Made by a program: the position numbers and the translations under genes. This document shows, piece after piece, positions 34,887-44,923 of a stretch of DNA of 64,000 nucleotides. The stretch comes from Kluyvera sichuanensis (GTDB taxonomy: Bacteria > Pseudomonadota > Gammaproteobacteria > Enterobacterales > Enterobacteriaceae), in contig NZ_JABBJF010000018.1 of NCBI RefSeq assembly GCF_014218705.1, positions 1 through 64,000 of the forward strand. Reading direction: 5' to 3'. Within the stretch, counting starts at the first letter, position 1, and each line of letters starts with the position of its first letter. The notes under the pieces were generated by a model that did no database searches, was not told where the DNA came from, and saw only the letters and a list, made by a program, of their open reading frames with translations.

Positions 34887-36692
34887 CTATTCAAATTCGT
34901 CCCAGCCGTCCAGCTGCCGCCGCTCTTGTTGCATTTCGCGCTGGAAGATCTCCTCCAGCTCTCGTCTCGCTTCCCGCACGCGAGAAATTTGTTGGGTATC
35001 GCTGTGTACCGGCATCAGCTCACGCAGCATGCGCATATCCAGCCGCTTGAAGTGCAACTGTGCGCGCTGCGCCTGATGCGGGTGCATACCGGTGGAGATA
35101 AGCGCCTTGCGCCCCAGTTCCAGCGCACTGGAAAAGGTCTCACGGGAAAACTGTACCACGCCCGCCTGCAGCAGTTCGTGCGCCTCCACACGTCCTCGCG
35201 CACGGGCCATAATCTTCAGATGCGGGAAGTGCTGCTGGCAGATCTCCACCAGCTTCATGGTATCTTCCGGCTCGTTGCAGGTGATAACGATCGACTGCGC
35301 CTGCTCAGCGCCTGCCGAACGCAGCAATTCAACCTGGGTTGCATCACCGTAGTAAACCTTATAGCCGTATTTGCGCATCAGGTTAACCGCGCTGATATCG
35401 CGCTCCAGGACGGTGATCCGCAATTTGTTGGCCATCAGCAGGCGACCAATCACCTGCCCGAAGCGACCAAACCCCACTACAATCACCTGTGGCTTATCGT
35501 CATCCACCCACGGCGCTTCGTCTTCTTCTTCCGGCCCGTTAAAGCGGCGCGACAGCGTGAGGTCGACGAGCTTCATCAGCAGCGGCGTGGTCATCATCGA
35601 CAGCGTCACGACCACCAGCAGCAGCGACATCTGGTCGCCCTTAAAGACTTTAAACGACGAGGCTGCCGAGAAGAGCACAAAGGCGAACTCACCGCCCTGG
35701 CTCAGCACACCGGCAAACTGCATCCGCTCCGAACTGCGCATGCCGTGCAGATGCGCCAGCAGATACAGCACCAGCGTTTTCACCGCCACCAGCAATGCCA
35801 CGCAGCCAATCACCACCAGCAGATGGGTGTAGAGCACGCCGAGGTTGAGCGACATTCCCACCGAGATAAAGAACAGCCCCAGCAGCAGCCCTTTAAACGG
35901 CTCGATGGCAATTTCCAGCTCGTGGCGGTATTCACTTTCCGCCAGCAGGACGCCAGCGATAAAGGTGCCCAGCGCCATCGAGAGGCCCAGCGCGTCCATG
36001 AACAGCGCCGACCCCAGAACCAACAACAGCGTGGCGGCGGTAAAGACTTCGCGCACCCCGGAGCTGGCAATAAAACGAAATACCGGGCGCAGCAGGTAGC
36101 GCCCGCCAATCAGCATGCCGCCGAAGGCAAGGACTTTCAAGCCGACGGTTTGCCAGTCAAAATGCTCGTCACCGGCACCGGCCAGCAGCGGCACCAGCGC
36201 CAGCGCGGGGATGACCGCCAGGTCCTGGAACAACAGCACCGAGAAGCCAAGCTGCCCGGATTCGCTACGGTTCATCCCCTTCTCACGCATCAATTGCAGC
36301 GCCATCGCGGTCGACGACATCGCAAGGCCAATGCCGCCAATCACCGCGGCCTGCCAGGAGAAGTGGGTGAGCATCAACAGCCCGCCGAGGATCGTCGCGC
36401 TGAAAATCACCTGCGCCGCACCGATGCCAAAGATGGGGCGTCGTAGCTGCCATAGCTTAGCCGGGTTCAGTTCCAGGCCGATGATAAACATCAGGAACAC
36501 CACGCCCAGCTCAGAGAAGTGGAGAATTTCATCCACATCGCTGATAAAGCCGAGCCCCCACGGGCCGATGGCGATCCCCGCCAGCAGATAACCTAATACC
36601 GCACCGATACCCAGCCGCGCTGCCAGTGGCACCGCGGCCACCGCCGCAAAGAGAAACAGCACTCCAGCCAGTAATAAATCAGAACCTTCCAT
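34887..36692 (-). CDS. kefB: Glutathione-regulated potassium/proton antiporter KefB
   Basis: 601 residues. Inner-membrane CPA2 antiporter (about 12 membrane segments, residues 5-385) with a cytosolic RCK/TrkA-N domain ([17 protein letters not shown], about 402-418) that senses glutathione adducts and protects against electrophiles. The ATG at 36692 overlaps the kefG stop; a second ATG one codon upstream is possible. Confidence 0.97.
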   Translation of the reverse strand: MEGSDLLLAGVLFLFAAVAAVPLAARLGIGAVLGYLLAGIAIGPWGLGFISDVDEILHFSELGVVFLMFIIGLELNPAKLWQLRRPIFGIGAAQVIFSATILGGLLMLTHFSWQAAVIGGIGLAMSSTAMALQLMREKGMNRSESGQLGFSVLLFQDLAVIPALALVPLLAGAGDEHFDWQTVGLKVLAFGGMLIGGRYLLRPVFRFIASSGVREVFTAATLLLVLGSALFMDALGLSMALGTFIAGVLLAESEYRHELEIAIEPFKGLLLGLFFISVGMSLNLGVLYTHLLVVIGCVALLVAVKTLVLYLLAHLHGMRSSERMQFAGVLSQGGEFAFVLFSAASSFKVFKGDQMSLLLVVVTLSMMTTPLLMKLVDLTLSRRFNGPEEEDEAPWVDDDKPQVIVVGFGRFGQVIGRLLMANKLRITVLERDISAVNLMRKYGYKVYYGDATQVELLRSAGAEQAQSIVITCNEPEDTMKLVEICQQHFPHLKIMARARGRVEAHELLQAGVVQFSRETFSSALELGRKALISTGMHPHQAQRAQLHFKRLDMRMLRELMPVHSDTQQISRVREARRELEEIFQREMQQERRQLDGWDEFE

Positions 36693-37246
36693 CATCGTCC
36701 CCCTGCCGTTATCGGCGCAGCTAGCCAGTCGGCATAGGCTTTCGCATGGTTTGCCAGCTCATCAGGCGGCTGACGTCGCGCCCAGTAGATGATGATTGGG
36801 CTCAGCCAGTGCATATGGCACATGGCGGCCGTCAGTTCGAACGGACGCAGAATATCGCTCATCGGGTAGCGATTGAGCCCGTCATGGCGGTAGGCGCTTT
36901 CCGGCTCCCCGGTGGTAATCACGCTACGCCAGTACTTTCCTTCCAGCTGATTTCCCCCGATGCCGCTGGCGAAACCACGGCTCAGCACACGGTCCAGCCA
37001 CTCTTTCAAGAGCGACGGGCAGCTGTAGGTATAAAGAGGATGTTGAAACACGATGACATCATGTTCGCGCAGCAGCGCCTGCTCGCGAGGAATATCGATA
37101 AAAAAATCAGGGTAGTGCGCGTAGAGATCGTGCACGGTTACGTTGCTTAACTGCGAAGCCGGTTTAAGCAAAACCCGGTTAGCGACCGAGTCCTGTGATT
37201 CCGGATGGGCATAGACAAGCAGTACTTTCGCCGTCTGTGACATCAT
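36692..37246 (-). CDS. kefG: KefG, ancillary quinone-oxidoreductase-like subunit of KefB
   Basis: 184 residues. Flavodoxin-like NQO1 family: [29 protein letters not shown]. Needed for full KefB activity. Two ATG codons in tandem follow GGGAGGGG; the second (37243) has better SD spacing and would give 183 residues. Divergent from yheS. Confidence 0.95.
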   Translation of the reverse strand: MMSQTAKVLLVYAHPESQDSVANRVLLKPASQLSNVTVHDLYAHYPDFFIDIPREQALLREHDVIVFQHPLYTYSCPSLLKEWLDRVLSRGFASGIGGNQLEGKYWRSVITTGEPESAYRHDGLNRYPMSDILRPFELTAAMCHMHWLSPIIIYWARRQPPDELANHAKAYADWLAAPITAGGR

Positions 37247-37415
37247 TCCCCTCCCGGGCGTCAATCACATCCTCTTTCTGGTAGCTGAACGCAACCGGAA
37301 TGATTTTGTGTATAGTCATCGTTTTGGGCTACCATTGCGGCCCGGTCTAGCGATTCGCTTACCACATTACATTACCACAATGACAATTTAACATATTCAG
37401 AACATACGGCGCCTT

Positions 37416-39323
37416 ATGATTGTTTTCTCCTCGTTACAAATTCGTCGCGGCGTGCGCGTCCTGCTGGATAACGCATCGGCCACCATCAACCCAGGGCAGA
37501 AAGTCGGCCTGGTGGGGAAAAACGGCTGCGGCAAATCCACACTGCTGGCGCTGCTGAAAAACGAGATAAGCGCCGACGGCGGCAACTTTACCTATCCGAG
37601 CAGCTGGCAGTTGGCGTGGGTAAACCAGGAAACGCCTGCGCTGCCGCAGCCTGCTCTGGACTATGTCATTGACGGTGACCGTGAATACCGCCAGCTCGAA
37701 GCCCAGTTAAACGATGCCAACGAACGCGATGATGGCCACGCCATTGCCACCGTTCACGGCAAACTGGACGCGATTGATGCGTGGACCATCCGCTCTCGCG
37801 CCTCCAGCCTGCTGCACGGCCTCGGCTTCAGCAACGAACAGCTCGACCGCCCGGTCAGCGACTTCTCGGGCGGCTGGCGTATGCGCCTCAACCTGGCGCA
37901 AGCGCTGATTTGTCGATCCGACCTGCTGCTGCTCGATGAACCGACCAACCACCTGGACCTCGATGCGGTTATCTGGCTGGAAAGATGGCTCAAAAGCTAT
38001 CAGGGCACGCTGATCCTGATTTCTCACGACCGCGACTTCCTCGATCCGGTCATCGACAAGATTATTCATATCGAACAGGAAACGATGTTCGAGTACACCG
38101 GCAACTACAGCTCGTTTGAGGTGCAGCGCGCTACCCGCCTCGCTCAGCAGCAGGCGATGTACGAAAGCCAGCAGGAGCGCGTGGCGCATCTGCAAAGCTA
38201 TATCGACCGTTTCCGCGCCAAGGCCACCAAAGCCAAGCAGGCGCAGAGCCGTATCAAAATGCTCGAGCGTATGGAGCTGATTGCCCCGGCCCACGTCGAT
38301 AACCCGTTCCACTTCAGCTTCCGCGCGCCGGAAAGCCTGCCGAACCCTCTGCTTAAGATGGAAAAGGTCAGCGCTGGCTACGGTGACCGCACCATTCTGG
38401 AATCTATCAAACTGAACCTGGTACCGGGCTCGCGTATCGGCCTGCTGGGCCGCAACGGCGCGGGTAAATCGACGCTGATTAAGCTGCTAGCGGGCGAACT
38501 GGAACCGCTGCACGGTGAAATCGGCCTCGCCAAAGGCATCAAGCTGGGCTACTTCGCTCAGCATCAGTTGGAGTTCCTGCGCGCGGACGAATCTCCGCTG
38601 CAGCATCTGGCCCGTATGGCACCGCAGGAGCTGGAGCAGAAGCTGCGTGATTACCTTGGCGGCTTCGGCTTCCAGGGCGATAAAGTCACCGAGCAAACCG
38701 CCCGTTTCTCCGGCGGCGAGAAAGCCCGTCTGGTGCTGGCGCTGATCGTCTGGCAGCGCCCGAACCTGCTGCTGCTCGATGAACCGACTAACCACCTTGA
38801 CCTCGATATGCGTCAGGCGCTGACCGAAGCATTAATCGACTTCGAAGGCGCGCTGGTTGTGGTCTCGCACGACCGTCACCTGATTCGTTCCACTACCGAC
38901 GATCTCTATCTGGTGCATGATAAGAAGGTCGAACCGTTCGACGGCGACCTGGAAGATTATCAGCAGTGGCTGAGCGACGTGCAGAAGCTGGAAAACCAGG
39001 CCGACGACACGCCGAAAGAGAACAACGCCAACAGCGCTCAGTCGCGTAAAGACCAGAAGCGCCGCGAAGCGGAACTGCGCACCCTAACCCAACCGCTGCG
39101 CAAAGAGATTACCCGTCTGGAAAAAGAGATGGAGAAACTCAACGCGCAGTTGGCGAAGGCAGAAGAGAAGCTCGGCGACAGCGGTCTGTATGAACCAGGC
39201 CGTAAAGCCGAAATGACCGAATGCTTACAGCTGCAGGCCAGCGCCAAGTCCGGGCTGGAAGCGTGTGAAATAGCATGGCTCGAGGCGCAGGAGCAGCTTG
39301 AGCAGATGATGCAAAACGACTGA
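37416..39323 (+). CDS. yheS: YheS, ABC-F ATPase
   Basis: 635 residues. Two ABC domains without membrane parts: Walker A GKNGCGKST and GRNGAGKST, signatures FSGGWRMR and FSGGEKAR, Walker B LLLLDEPTNHLDL in both. The charged linker (about 245-290) and the C-terminal coiled coil (about 535-635) are typical of ABC-F proteins that act at the ribosomal E site; the exact role of YheS is not settled. In E. coli yheT follows; here the mdc locus intervenes. Confidence 0.95.
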   Translation: MIVFSSLQIRRGVRVLLDNASATINPGQKVGLVGKNGCGKSTLLALLKNEISADGGNFTYPSSWQLAWVNQETPALPQPALDYVIDGDREYRQLEAQLNDANERDDGHAIATVHGKLDAIDAWTIRSRASSLLHGLGFSNEQLDRPVSDFSGGWRMRLNLAQALICRSDLLLLDEPTNHLDLDAVIWLERWLKSYQGTLILISHDRDFLDPVIDKIIHIEQETMFEYTGNYSSFEVQRATRLAQQQAMYESQQERVAHLQSYIDRFRAKATKAKQAQSRIKMLERMELIAPAHVDNPFHFSFRAPESLPNPLLKMEKVSAGYGDRTILESIKLNLVPGSRIGLLGRNGAGKSTLIKLLAGELEPLHGEIGLAKGIKLGYFAQHQLEFLRADESPLQHLARMAPQELEQKLRDYLGGFGFQGDKVTEQTARFSGGEKARLVLALIVWQRPNLLLLDEPTNHLDLDMRQALTEALIDFEGALVVVSHDRHLIRSTTDDLYLVHDKKVEPFDGDLEDYQQWLSDVQKLENQADDTPKENNANSAQSRKDQKRREAELRTLTQPLRKEITRLEKEMEKLNAQLAKAEEKLGDSGLYEPGRKAEMTECLQLQASAKSGLEACEIAWLEAQEQLEQMMQND

Positions 39324-39339
39324 TTGCCTGAGGCGGACG

Positions 39340-40272
39340 ATGAACCTGTCAATCACCGACGATATTACCTTCCGCAAGCTGACCATCTTCATGACCTTTA
39401 TGGAGAAGGGTAACATCGCCCGCACCGCCGAGGCGCTGAACATCAGCGGCGTCAGCGTTCACCGGGCGCTGCACACGCTGGAAGAAAACGTTCGTTGTCC
39501 GCTGTTCGTGCACAAAGGGCGTAATCTTATCGCCCAGCCTGCGGCGTGGACGCTGCTGGAGTACTGCCAGGAAGTCACCCAGTTGATGGAGCGAGGTCTG
39601 GAAGAGACGCGCAAAACAGCAGGGGTTGGCCAGGGGCGTTTACGTGTTGGCACGCTTTACTCGCTGACGCTGGAGACGGTGCCGCACCTGATTATGGGCA
39701 TGAAGCTGCGCCGTCCGGACCTGGAGCTCGATCTCACGATGGGCTCCAACGAAGCGCTGTTGAAGATGCTGGAAGATGGCGTGCTGGACGCCATCCTCAT
39801 CTCCATCTCCGAAAGCGAAATCGACCGCAACAGCCTCGAAGTCCTCCCTCTGTTCCACGACGATATCTACCTCGCTGCACCCATGTCCGCCACGCTGGAC
39901 GCCACCATGAAAGCGGATCTGCGCCACTATCGTAACGAGAAGTTTGTCTCGCTAGCGGAAGGGTTTGCGACCTATGCCGGTTTCCAGGAAGCATTTCACA
40001 TCGCCGGGTTTGAGCCGGAAATCGTCACCCGTGTAAACGACATATTCTCAATGCTCAGTCTGGTACAAGCAGGGGTGGGGTTCTGTTTGATGCCGGGGCG
40101 AATGAAGAAGATGTATGAGAATACCGTGAAGCTGCAAAAGCTCGCTGAGCCCTATCAGATGCAGCAGCTTATCGCGATTGTCTTTGCCCGCAACCGCGAG
40201 CGTGACCCAAGCCTGCTGGCGCTGGCCGCCGAAGGGCGCATGTATGCCAGGACGCTGAATCAAAGCGGCTGA
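39340..40272 (+). CDS. mdcR: MdcR, LysR-type regulator of malonate use
   Basis: 310 residues. N-terminal winged helix (about 12-70, MEKGNIARTAEALNISGVSV) and a LysR co-inducer domain (about 100-300). Identified as MdcR mainly by its place next to mdcABCDEFGH; MdcR controls that operon in Klebsiella. It starts only 16 bp after yheS and is convergent with mdcH, so it may share yheS transcripts. Confidence 0.88.
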   Translation: MNLSITDDITFRKLTIFMTFMEKGNIARTAEALNISGVSVHRALHTLEENVRCPLFVHKGRNLIAQPAAWTLLEYCQEVTQLMERGLEETRKTAGVGQGRLRVGTLYSLTLETVPHLIMGMKLRRPDLELDLTMGSNEALLKMLEDGVLDAILISISESEIDRNSLEVLPLFHDDIYLAAPMSATLDATMKADLRHYRNEKFVSLAEGFATYAGFQEAFHIAGFEPEIVTRVNDIFSMLSLVQAGVGFCLMPGRMKKMYENTVKLQKLAEPYQMQQLIAIVFARNRERDPSLLALAAEGRMYARTLNQSG

Positions 40273-40295
40273 TTGCCGGATCTGCGTATCACAAT

Positions 40296-40364
40296 GTAGC
40301 CCGGACGAGACGCGCAACGTCGACTCCGGGGAAGTCCCGGCGTCGCTTCGCTCGGCCGGGCTAC
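40296..40364 (+). repeat. REP-like palindrome between mdcR and mdcH
   Basis: 69 bp from GTAGCCCGGACGAG to CTCGGCCGGGCTAC, with an inner GACTCCGGG...CCCGGCGTC arm pair. Closely similar to the element at 49867-49937, with the same orientation. Confidence 0.75.
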
Positions 40365-40379
40365 TACGGTAAATGCTGA

Positions 40380-41276
40380 CTACGACCGTAGGCGTTTCGC
40401 CAGGTGCACGGCAACATCCACGCCGCTGCGATCCAGAGAAATAGATTCCCCTTCCCACGCCGCCTGCCGCGTCAAGCAGGTCAGGATGCCGCCGGGTGGC
40501 ATTTCAATCGCCAGTCGCGCTTCGCGTTCGTTAGCGGAGATAACCGCCTCCTGCCAGCGCACCGTGCGCGCCATATTCATCGCCAGATCGTCAGCAATCC
40601 GCTCCGGCTGCCACAGCACACGACCGGTACTGCCGCTCAGATAGGCGTAGCGCGGGCGGGAAAGCGTCACATGGCTGAACGCCTCAACCAGCTTTTGCGC
40701 AGGCCTGGCGAGTAGCTCGCAGTGTGACGGCACGCTCACGGCCAGACGAGGTGCCTTGCTGGCCCCTTTAGCCATCGCGCGTTTTGCCACATCTGCCATC
40801 GCGTCATCAGGGCCGGCAATCACAATCTGCGTTTCGGCATTCAGGTTAGCGATATAGGTGCCGCTGCCTGCCACCAGGCTTTCCACCTGAGCGAGCGTCA
40901 GCCCCATAATTGCCGTCAGACCGTAGCCGTGCGGATAGGCCTGCTCCATTAAGTCGCCGCGCAGCGCCACCAGCGTCAACGCGTCGGCAAAATCAAGCGC
41001 ACCGGCAACCACCGCCGCCGGGTAGGCGCCAATGGAGAGCCCGCTGACGATATCCGGTACCACGCCACGACGCTCCAGCTCACGCGCCCAGGCGACGCCA
41101 GCAATCAGCAGAGACAGCTGAACCGCTCGGGTATGTTTCAGCGCTTCAGAGCTATCCAGTGAATCAACTTCAGCGCCCAGCACGTCACGTGCCTGGGCCA
41201 GCACCGTCCCCGGTAGGTTTTGCAGCATACCTTCATGCTGCGTCCCCTGCCCCGGGAAGGTAAACAGAATTTTCAT
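40380..41276 (-). CDS. mdcH: Malonate decarboxylase malonyl-CoA:ACP transacylase MdcH
   Basis: 298 residues, FabD-type fold. Loads malonyl onto the decarboxylase ACP to start turnover. Motifs FPGQGTQ (7-13), nucleophile Ser-81 (GLSIG) and His-185 (SVPSH). Start at MKILF (41276): its ATG overlaps the mdcG stop and follows GGGAGGAG; the longer reading upstream lies wholly inside mdcG. Last gene of the operon. Confidence 0.95.
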   Translation of the reverse strand: MKILFTFPGQGTQHEGMLQNLPGTVLAQARDVLGAEVDSLDSSEALKHTRAVQLSLLIAGVAWARELERRGVVPDIVSGLSIGAYPAAVVAGALDFADALTLVALRGDLMEQAYPHGYGLTAIMGLTLAQVESLVAGSGTYIANLNAETQIVIAGPDDAMADVAKRAMAKGASKAPRLAVSVPSHCELLARPAQKLVEAFSHVTLSRPRYAYLSGSTGRVLWQPERIADDLAMNMARTVRWQEAVISANEREARLAIEMPPGGILTCLTRQAAWEGESISLDRSGVDVAVHLAKRLRS

Positions 41277-41893
41277 GACTCCTCCCTGCCCCACGGATCG
41301 CGAACCAGTTGCGGCCCCTGTGAGGTTTTTAACAGCGCTTTTCCATCCCGCAGCCATTCATTGAGGGCAAATCCACCGCGCGGGGTATCCACCTGGGTAT
41401 CCGCCCGGCATAGCCCGCCCGTCAGCTGCTGCTGCCACTTCTCCAGCGCTTCTCGGGAGAGCGGCTGCGGCGCGCGGATCAGTAGATCCAGATCGCTTGC
41501 CGCGTGGATCACCGGGATCCCGGTTGCCAGCGCATAGCCGGTACTGCCAGTAATGCCCCACGTCCACGGCCACGCCTGCTGCGCCAATAACAAAGCCACC
41601 TGAAGCGGTGGCTGAGAGATAAAGGGCGAACGCAGGAGCGACAGCGGGTCCACCAGCGATTCCGGCGTGCAGACGCGGACGACCGCCCCTGCTTTCACCC
41701 AACCGGCGGCACGCTGGTCGCGCTTCATCCCGCGGACGCCCACGGGAATGCGCCCCTGCGCATCAACATCACGTCGCACCACCACCGGCAGGCCGCTATG
41801 CCAGACGGTATCCACCCAGGATTCCGTGACATCTTCAAGCGCGTCGCGCGCGTTCAGCCAGATAAGGTCGTGTGGACGTAATGTTGTGCTCAT
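41273..41893 (-). CDS. mdcG: Malonate decarboxylase holo-ACP synthase (phosphoribosyl-dephospho-CoA transferase) MdcG
   Basis: 206 residues. Transfers the triphosphoribosyl-dephospho-CoA precursor made by MdcB to the serine of MdcC. Nucleotidyltransferase-like features: GSTGYALATG (116-125) and the metal-binding SDLDLL with Asp-134 and Asp-136. 3 bp after mdcF. Confidence 0.95.
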   Translation of the reverse strand: MSTTLRPHDLIWLNARDALEDVTESWVDTVWHSGLPVVVRRDVDAQGRIPVGVRGMKRDQRAAGWVKAGAVVRVCTPESLVDPLSLLRSPFISQPPLQVALLLAQQAWPWTWGITGSTGYALATGIPVIHAASDLDLLIRAPQPLSREALEKWQQQLTGGLCRADTQVDTPRGGFALNEWLRDGKALLKTSQGPQLVRDPWGREES

Positions 41894-41896
41894 GAT

Positions 41897-42856
41897 TTAA
41901 ATTCCTGAAGTCAGCGAGATAAACAGCGGCAGCGACAGGATACACAGTACGGAGCTCAACAGCAGCACGGCTTCTGCATCCGGCGACTGCACGCCAAAGC
42001 GGTTACCGAATACCACACCGAAGAAACCAGCGGACAGCGCAATCATCAGAATAGCGGTGATCGCCACGGAACCATGCAGGCCGAAAATCAGCACGATACC
42101 CCAGGCAATAGCCGGTTGAATCAGCAGCTTGGCGATGGTTGAGGTAATCACCACGGTGTTGATCTGCAGTTTACGCGCAGAGAGGATCACACCAGTCAGG
42201 AACAGCGCCGCTGCGGTAGCAGACAGACCCAGCGGTTTGATCGCCGCCAGCACCAGTTCCGGCATTTTGATGCCAATCGCGGAGAGGATAACCCCCAGCA
42301 GCGGGCCCATTACGATAGGTTTTTTAATTGAGCGCCACATCAGCACCGGCAGCATGGAGAGCGTAGAACCGGAATTACCGCCTTCAGCACGCGCTTTTTC
42401 GCGTTCGAGGATCAGTAAGCAGAAGGGCGTCATCAACACGGAACCACAGGCAATGGAAACGGCAACGGACAGCGAAGTCGAAGACGCTTCACCCAGCACG
42501 CTACCCAGAATCGGCAGACCCAGCGCGGCGTAGTTTGGCAGCGCCACGGTCAGGGTCAGTACGGCGGCATCCTGTGGGGACTTTTTGAAGACGTTGGTCG
42601 CCATAAAGTAGATAGCGGCATAGGTAATCCACATCGCCAGGGTCAGCACCAGAATCAGCGGCGACTGGGCGACGATACCCGCCCACGGTGTTTGTACCGT
42701 GGCGCTGAACAGCGCAGCTGGCAAGGCAAAGTCCATCACGAAGATATTGAGCAGGGAGACATTTTTGTTATCGACCATTTTGGCCTTACCGGCCCAGAAT
42801 CCCAGCAGCATGATGACGAAAATCGGAGCAAGAGCATGAACAATTACGTAAGTCAT
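41897..42856 (-). CDS. mdcF: Malonate transporter MdcF (auxin efflux carrier family)
   Basis: 319 residues, about ten hydrophobic membrane segments in two halves; AEC family. Thought to import malonate in Klebsiella. Separated from mdcE by a 124-bp gap with a stem-loop (see 42924), unlike the other tightly spaced mdc genes. Confidence 0.92.
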   Translation of the reverse strand: MTYVIVHALAPIFVIMLLGFWAGKAKMVDNKNVSLLNIFVMDFALPAALFSATVQTPWAGIVAQSPLILVLTLAMWITYAAIYFMATNVFKKSPQDAAVLTLTVALPNYAALGLPILGSVLGEASSTSLSVAVSIACGSVLMTPFCLLILEREKARAEGGNSGSTLSMLPVLMWRSIKKPIVMGPLLGVILSAIGIKMPELVLAAIKPLGLSATAAALFLTGVILSARKLQINTVVITSTIAKLLIQPAIAWGIVLIFGLHGSVAITAILMIALSAGFFGVVFGNRFGVQSPDAEAVLLLSSVLCILSLPLFISLTSGI

Positions 42857-42923
42857 ATTTCACCTGTAATGAAAAAAAGTTAGCACTGGCGCGATGATTA
42901 TTATTTTTCAGATGCAGGAGCCC

Positions 42924-42950
42924 TCATGGGCGCTGGGAAGCGCCCATGGA
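42924..42950 (-). promoter_or_regulatory. Stem-loop between mdcE and mdcF
   Basis: CATGGGCGCT (42925-42934), loop GGGA, AGCGCCCATG (42939-42948): a perfect 10-bp stem. On the minus strand no U run follows directly, so it looks more like an RNA-stabilising or processing element than a full terminator. Confidence 0.65.
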
Positions 42951-42980
42951 GCCGTACATCCGGCAGGTCTCTTTTTTTAC

Positions 42981-43784
42981 TTACCAGCTTGCTCGCATGC
43001 GTTCGCGTACGAGGGCAGAGCTGCGGCGATTGTCGGCACCCAGGCGGCTTTTCAGCGTCGGGTCCTGACGAGCGTCGTTGATGGCCTGTTGCAGAGTGTC
43101 TTTCACCAGCGTCAGGTCTTGTGTAGATGGGGCATCCGGATTGCTGATATCCAGCAGGTTTTCCAGCAGGCCCAGGGTGGCGTAGTTACTGATGTCATAT
43201 GCCATCGGCGGAATGGTTGCCGCCAGTTTTTCCAGCGCCTCAACGGTACGCAGGGTAATGCGTGCCGCGGATTCTTTGCCCATCGCGTGGATCAGTACGC
43301 CTTTGTCGTTAAAAGCGATCAGACGGTTTGCCTGATAACCGTGTGCCAGAAACGCACCGGACATCGCTTTACCGACGATAAGGCCAATCACCGGGTGACC
43401 TGCCAGACGCGCATTGGCATACGCCGCTGCGGCACCGGCCAGCGCCTGGTGAATACCAAAGCCTTCTTCACGACGACCATAGGCCTGGCTGGCGACGTCA
43501 ATCACCGCCACAATCGGGCGTTTCACCGCGCTGTTGGCATCGGCGGCGACGGTTTCGCTCACCACTTTTGCCAGCGTCCAGCCTTCCAGCAGACCCACTT
43601 CGCCTTTGGTGGCACGCGGGTAGTGGTTATGGGCATCCGGAACGACGGCGATAAAACGCACGACTTCACCGTTCAGCTCACCATCAGCGGCCTGCACGGA
43701 TGGGCACAGCCCTGCAATACGTTTGGCACCTGGAACCAGCGTTTCCAGCCATAATTCGCCACGGCTAATTACGTTACTCATCAT
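42981..43784 (-). CDS. mdcE: Malonate decarboxylase gamma subunit MdcE
   Basis: 267 residues. With MdcD it forms the malonyl-ACP decarboxylase (carboxyltransferase-type crotonase fold). GKAMSGAFLAHGYQA and VIDVASQAYGRREE segments are family-typical. Coupled to mdcD by a 4-bp ATGA overlap. Confidence 0.95.
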   Translation of the reverse strand: MMSNVISRGELWLETLVPGAKRIAGLCPSVQAADGELNGEVVRFIAVVPDAHNHYPRATKGEVGLLEGWTLAKVVSETVAADANSAVKRPIVAVIDVASQAYGRREEGFGIHQALAGAAAAYANARLAGHPVIGLIVGKAMSGAFLAHGYQANRLIAFNDKGVLIHAMGKESAARITLRTVEALEKLAATIPPMAYDISNYATLGLLENLLDISNPDAPSTQDLTLVKDTLQQAINDARQDPTLKSRLGADNRRSSALVRERMRASW

Positions 43785-44614
43785 TTCACCTCCCGGGCGA
43801 AGAGCGCTTTAATCTGTTCTGAATCGGCCTGTTTGCGGGTGTCGAAATGGCTCAGGCGATCGAGATACCAGTCGTAGTTATCCGTGCGATGTTTTGCCGG
43901 AACGCCTTTCGCCAGCGCCTCGTTCATGGCGGCTTTCACCGCGTTCACGCCGTCATTAACCAGCGCTTCTACCAGTCCGCTTTGGTAGCGAACTTCACCA
44001 CCGGTCATGCTCCAGATAAACGGACGGTCGCGGGAGTCGTACTCTTCAATCCCGGCTTCCTGTTCGATAACCTGCGGGCCGTTCAGGCCGAGACGCGCTT
44101 CGCGGGTCACAATCAGATAGCTGCACAGCGCCGCCGCGATGGACATCCCACCGAAGCAGCCTACGGTACCGGCCACAATACCAACGACCGGGGTATAACG
44201 GCGCAGATCAACAATCGCCGCGTGAATATCGGCAATCGCCGCCAGACCAAGGTTGGCTTCCTGCAGACGAACGCCGCCGGTTTCCAGACTCAGTACCGCC
44301 TGGGTAGGAATGCCGTTACGGTTATCTTCCGCCGCCAGCTCCAGTGCGGCCGCCATTTTGGCACCGGACACTTCGCCCATGCTGCCGCCCTGGAATGCGC
44401 CTTCAATCGCCACCACAACGGCCGGTTTGCCGTTGATAGTGCCTTTGGCTACCACCATGCCGTCATCGGCCTGCGGAACAATGCCCTGCGCCCCCAGCCA
44501 CGGCGACATCACGCCTTCAAACGGGTCGAGCAGTTCACGGTAGCTGCCTTCATCCAGCAGCGCATGCGCACGCTGGCGCGCTTTTAATTCGATAAAACTG
44601 CGATCATCACGCAT
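43781..44614 (-). CDS. mdcD: Malonate decarboxylase beta subunit MdcD
   Basis: 277 residues, carboxyl-transferase-like. Decarboxylates malonyl-S-ACP to acetyl-S-ACP with MdcE. Oxyanion-type glycine turns are seen in GTVGCFGGMSIAAA and GGVRLQEANLG. 8-bp overlap with mdcC. Confidence 0.96.
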   Translation of the reverse strand: MRDDRSFIELKARQRAHALLDEGSYRELLDPFEGVMSPWLGAQGIVPQADDGMVVAKGTINGKPAVVVAIEGAFQGGSMGEVSGAKMAAALELAAEDNRNGIPTQAVLSLETGGVRLQEANLGLAAIADIHAAIVDLRRYTPVVGIVAGTVGCFGGMSIAAALCSYLIVTREARLGLNGPQVIEQEAGIEEYDSRDRPFIWSMTGGEVRYQSGLVEALVNDGVNAVKAAMNEALAKGVPAKHRTDNYDWYLDRLSHFDTRKQADSEQIKALFAREVK

Positions 44615-44906
44615 AGCTCACCTCTTCAAAAACCTGTTCGATACGGATGCGCGCCACGCCCGGCGTCGCGCCGAAGTCGTGAATAGTCAGTTTGCCTGCC
44701 GGCAGGCTGCTGACCGTTTGCAGACGGTTGAACAGCGCTTCCCAGCGGCTGGTGCTGTTATCGACAGAAGTGGTGATATCAATGGTTAACGTCTGGCTCT
44801 GGTCGGCGGTGAATAACACCTCCATATCCCCGGAGCCCACAACGCCTGCCAGCGCTTTGCCGCTTAAGGTGCGGCTGGCCGGTACGGTTAACGTAATGTG
44901 TTCCAT
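44607..44906 (-). CDS. mdcC: Malonate decarboxylase acyl-carrier protein MdcC
   Basis: 99 residues. Carries the unusual 2'-(5''-phosphoribosyl)-3'-dephospho-CoA cofactor on Ser-25 (VGSGDMEV), in place of the pantetheine of ordinary ACP. Small delta-subunit type, like CitD of citrate lyase. 17 bp after mdcB. Confidence 0.95.
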   Translation of the reverse strand: MEHITLTVPASRTLSGKALAGVVGSGDMEVLFTADQSQTLTIDITTSVDNSTSRWEALFNRLQTVSSLPAGKLTIHDFGATPGVARIRIEQVFEEVSYA

Positions 44907-44923
44907 AACATCCTCTTAATGCT

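Noticed and set aside
34926-36446. 506-codon open frame on the + strand opposite kefB
   Set aside because: Composition is extreme in Gln, His and Arg, it has no recognisable domain, and kefB on the other strand is a full-length family match. It is an open antisense frame produced by codon bias.
41277-41357. 27-residue N-terminal extension of mdcH
   Set aside because: It lies inside mdcG. The ATG at 41276 overlaps the mdcG stop and has a strong SD.
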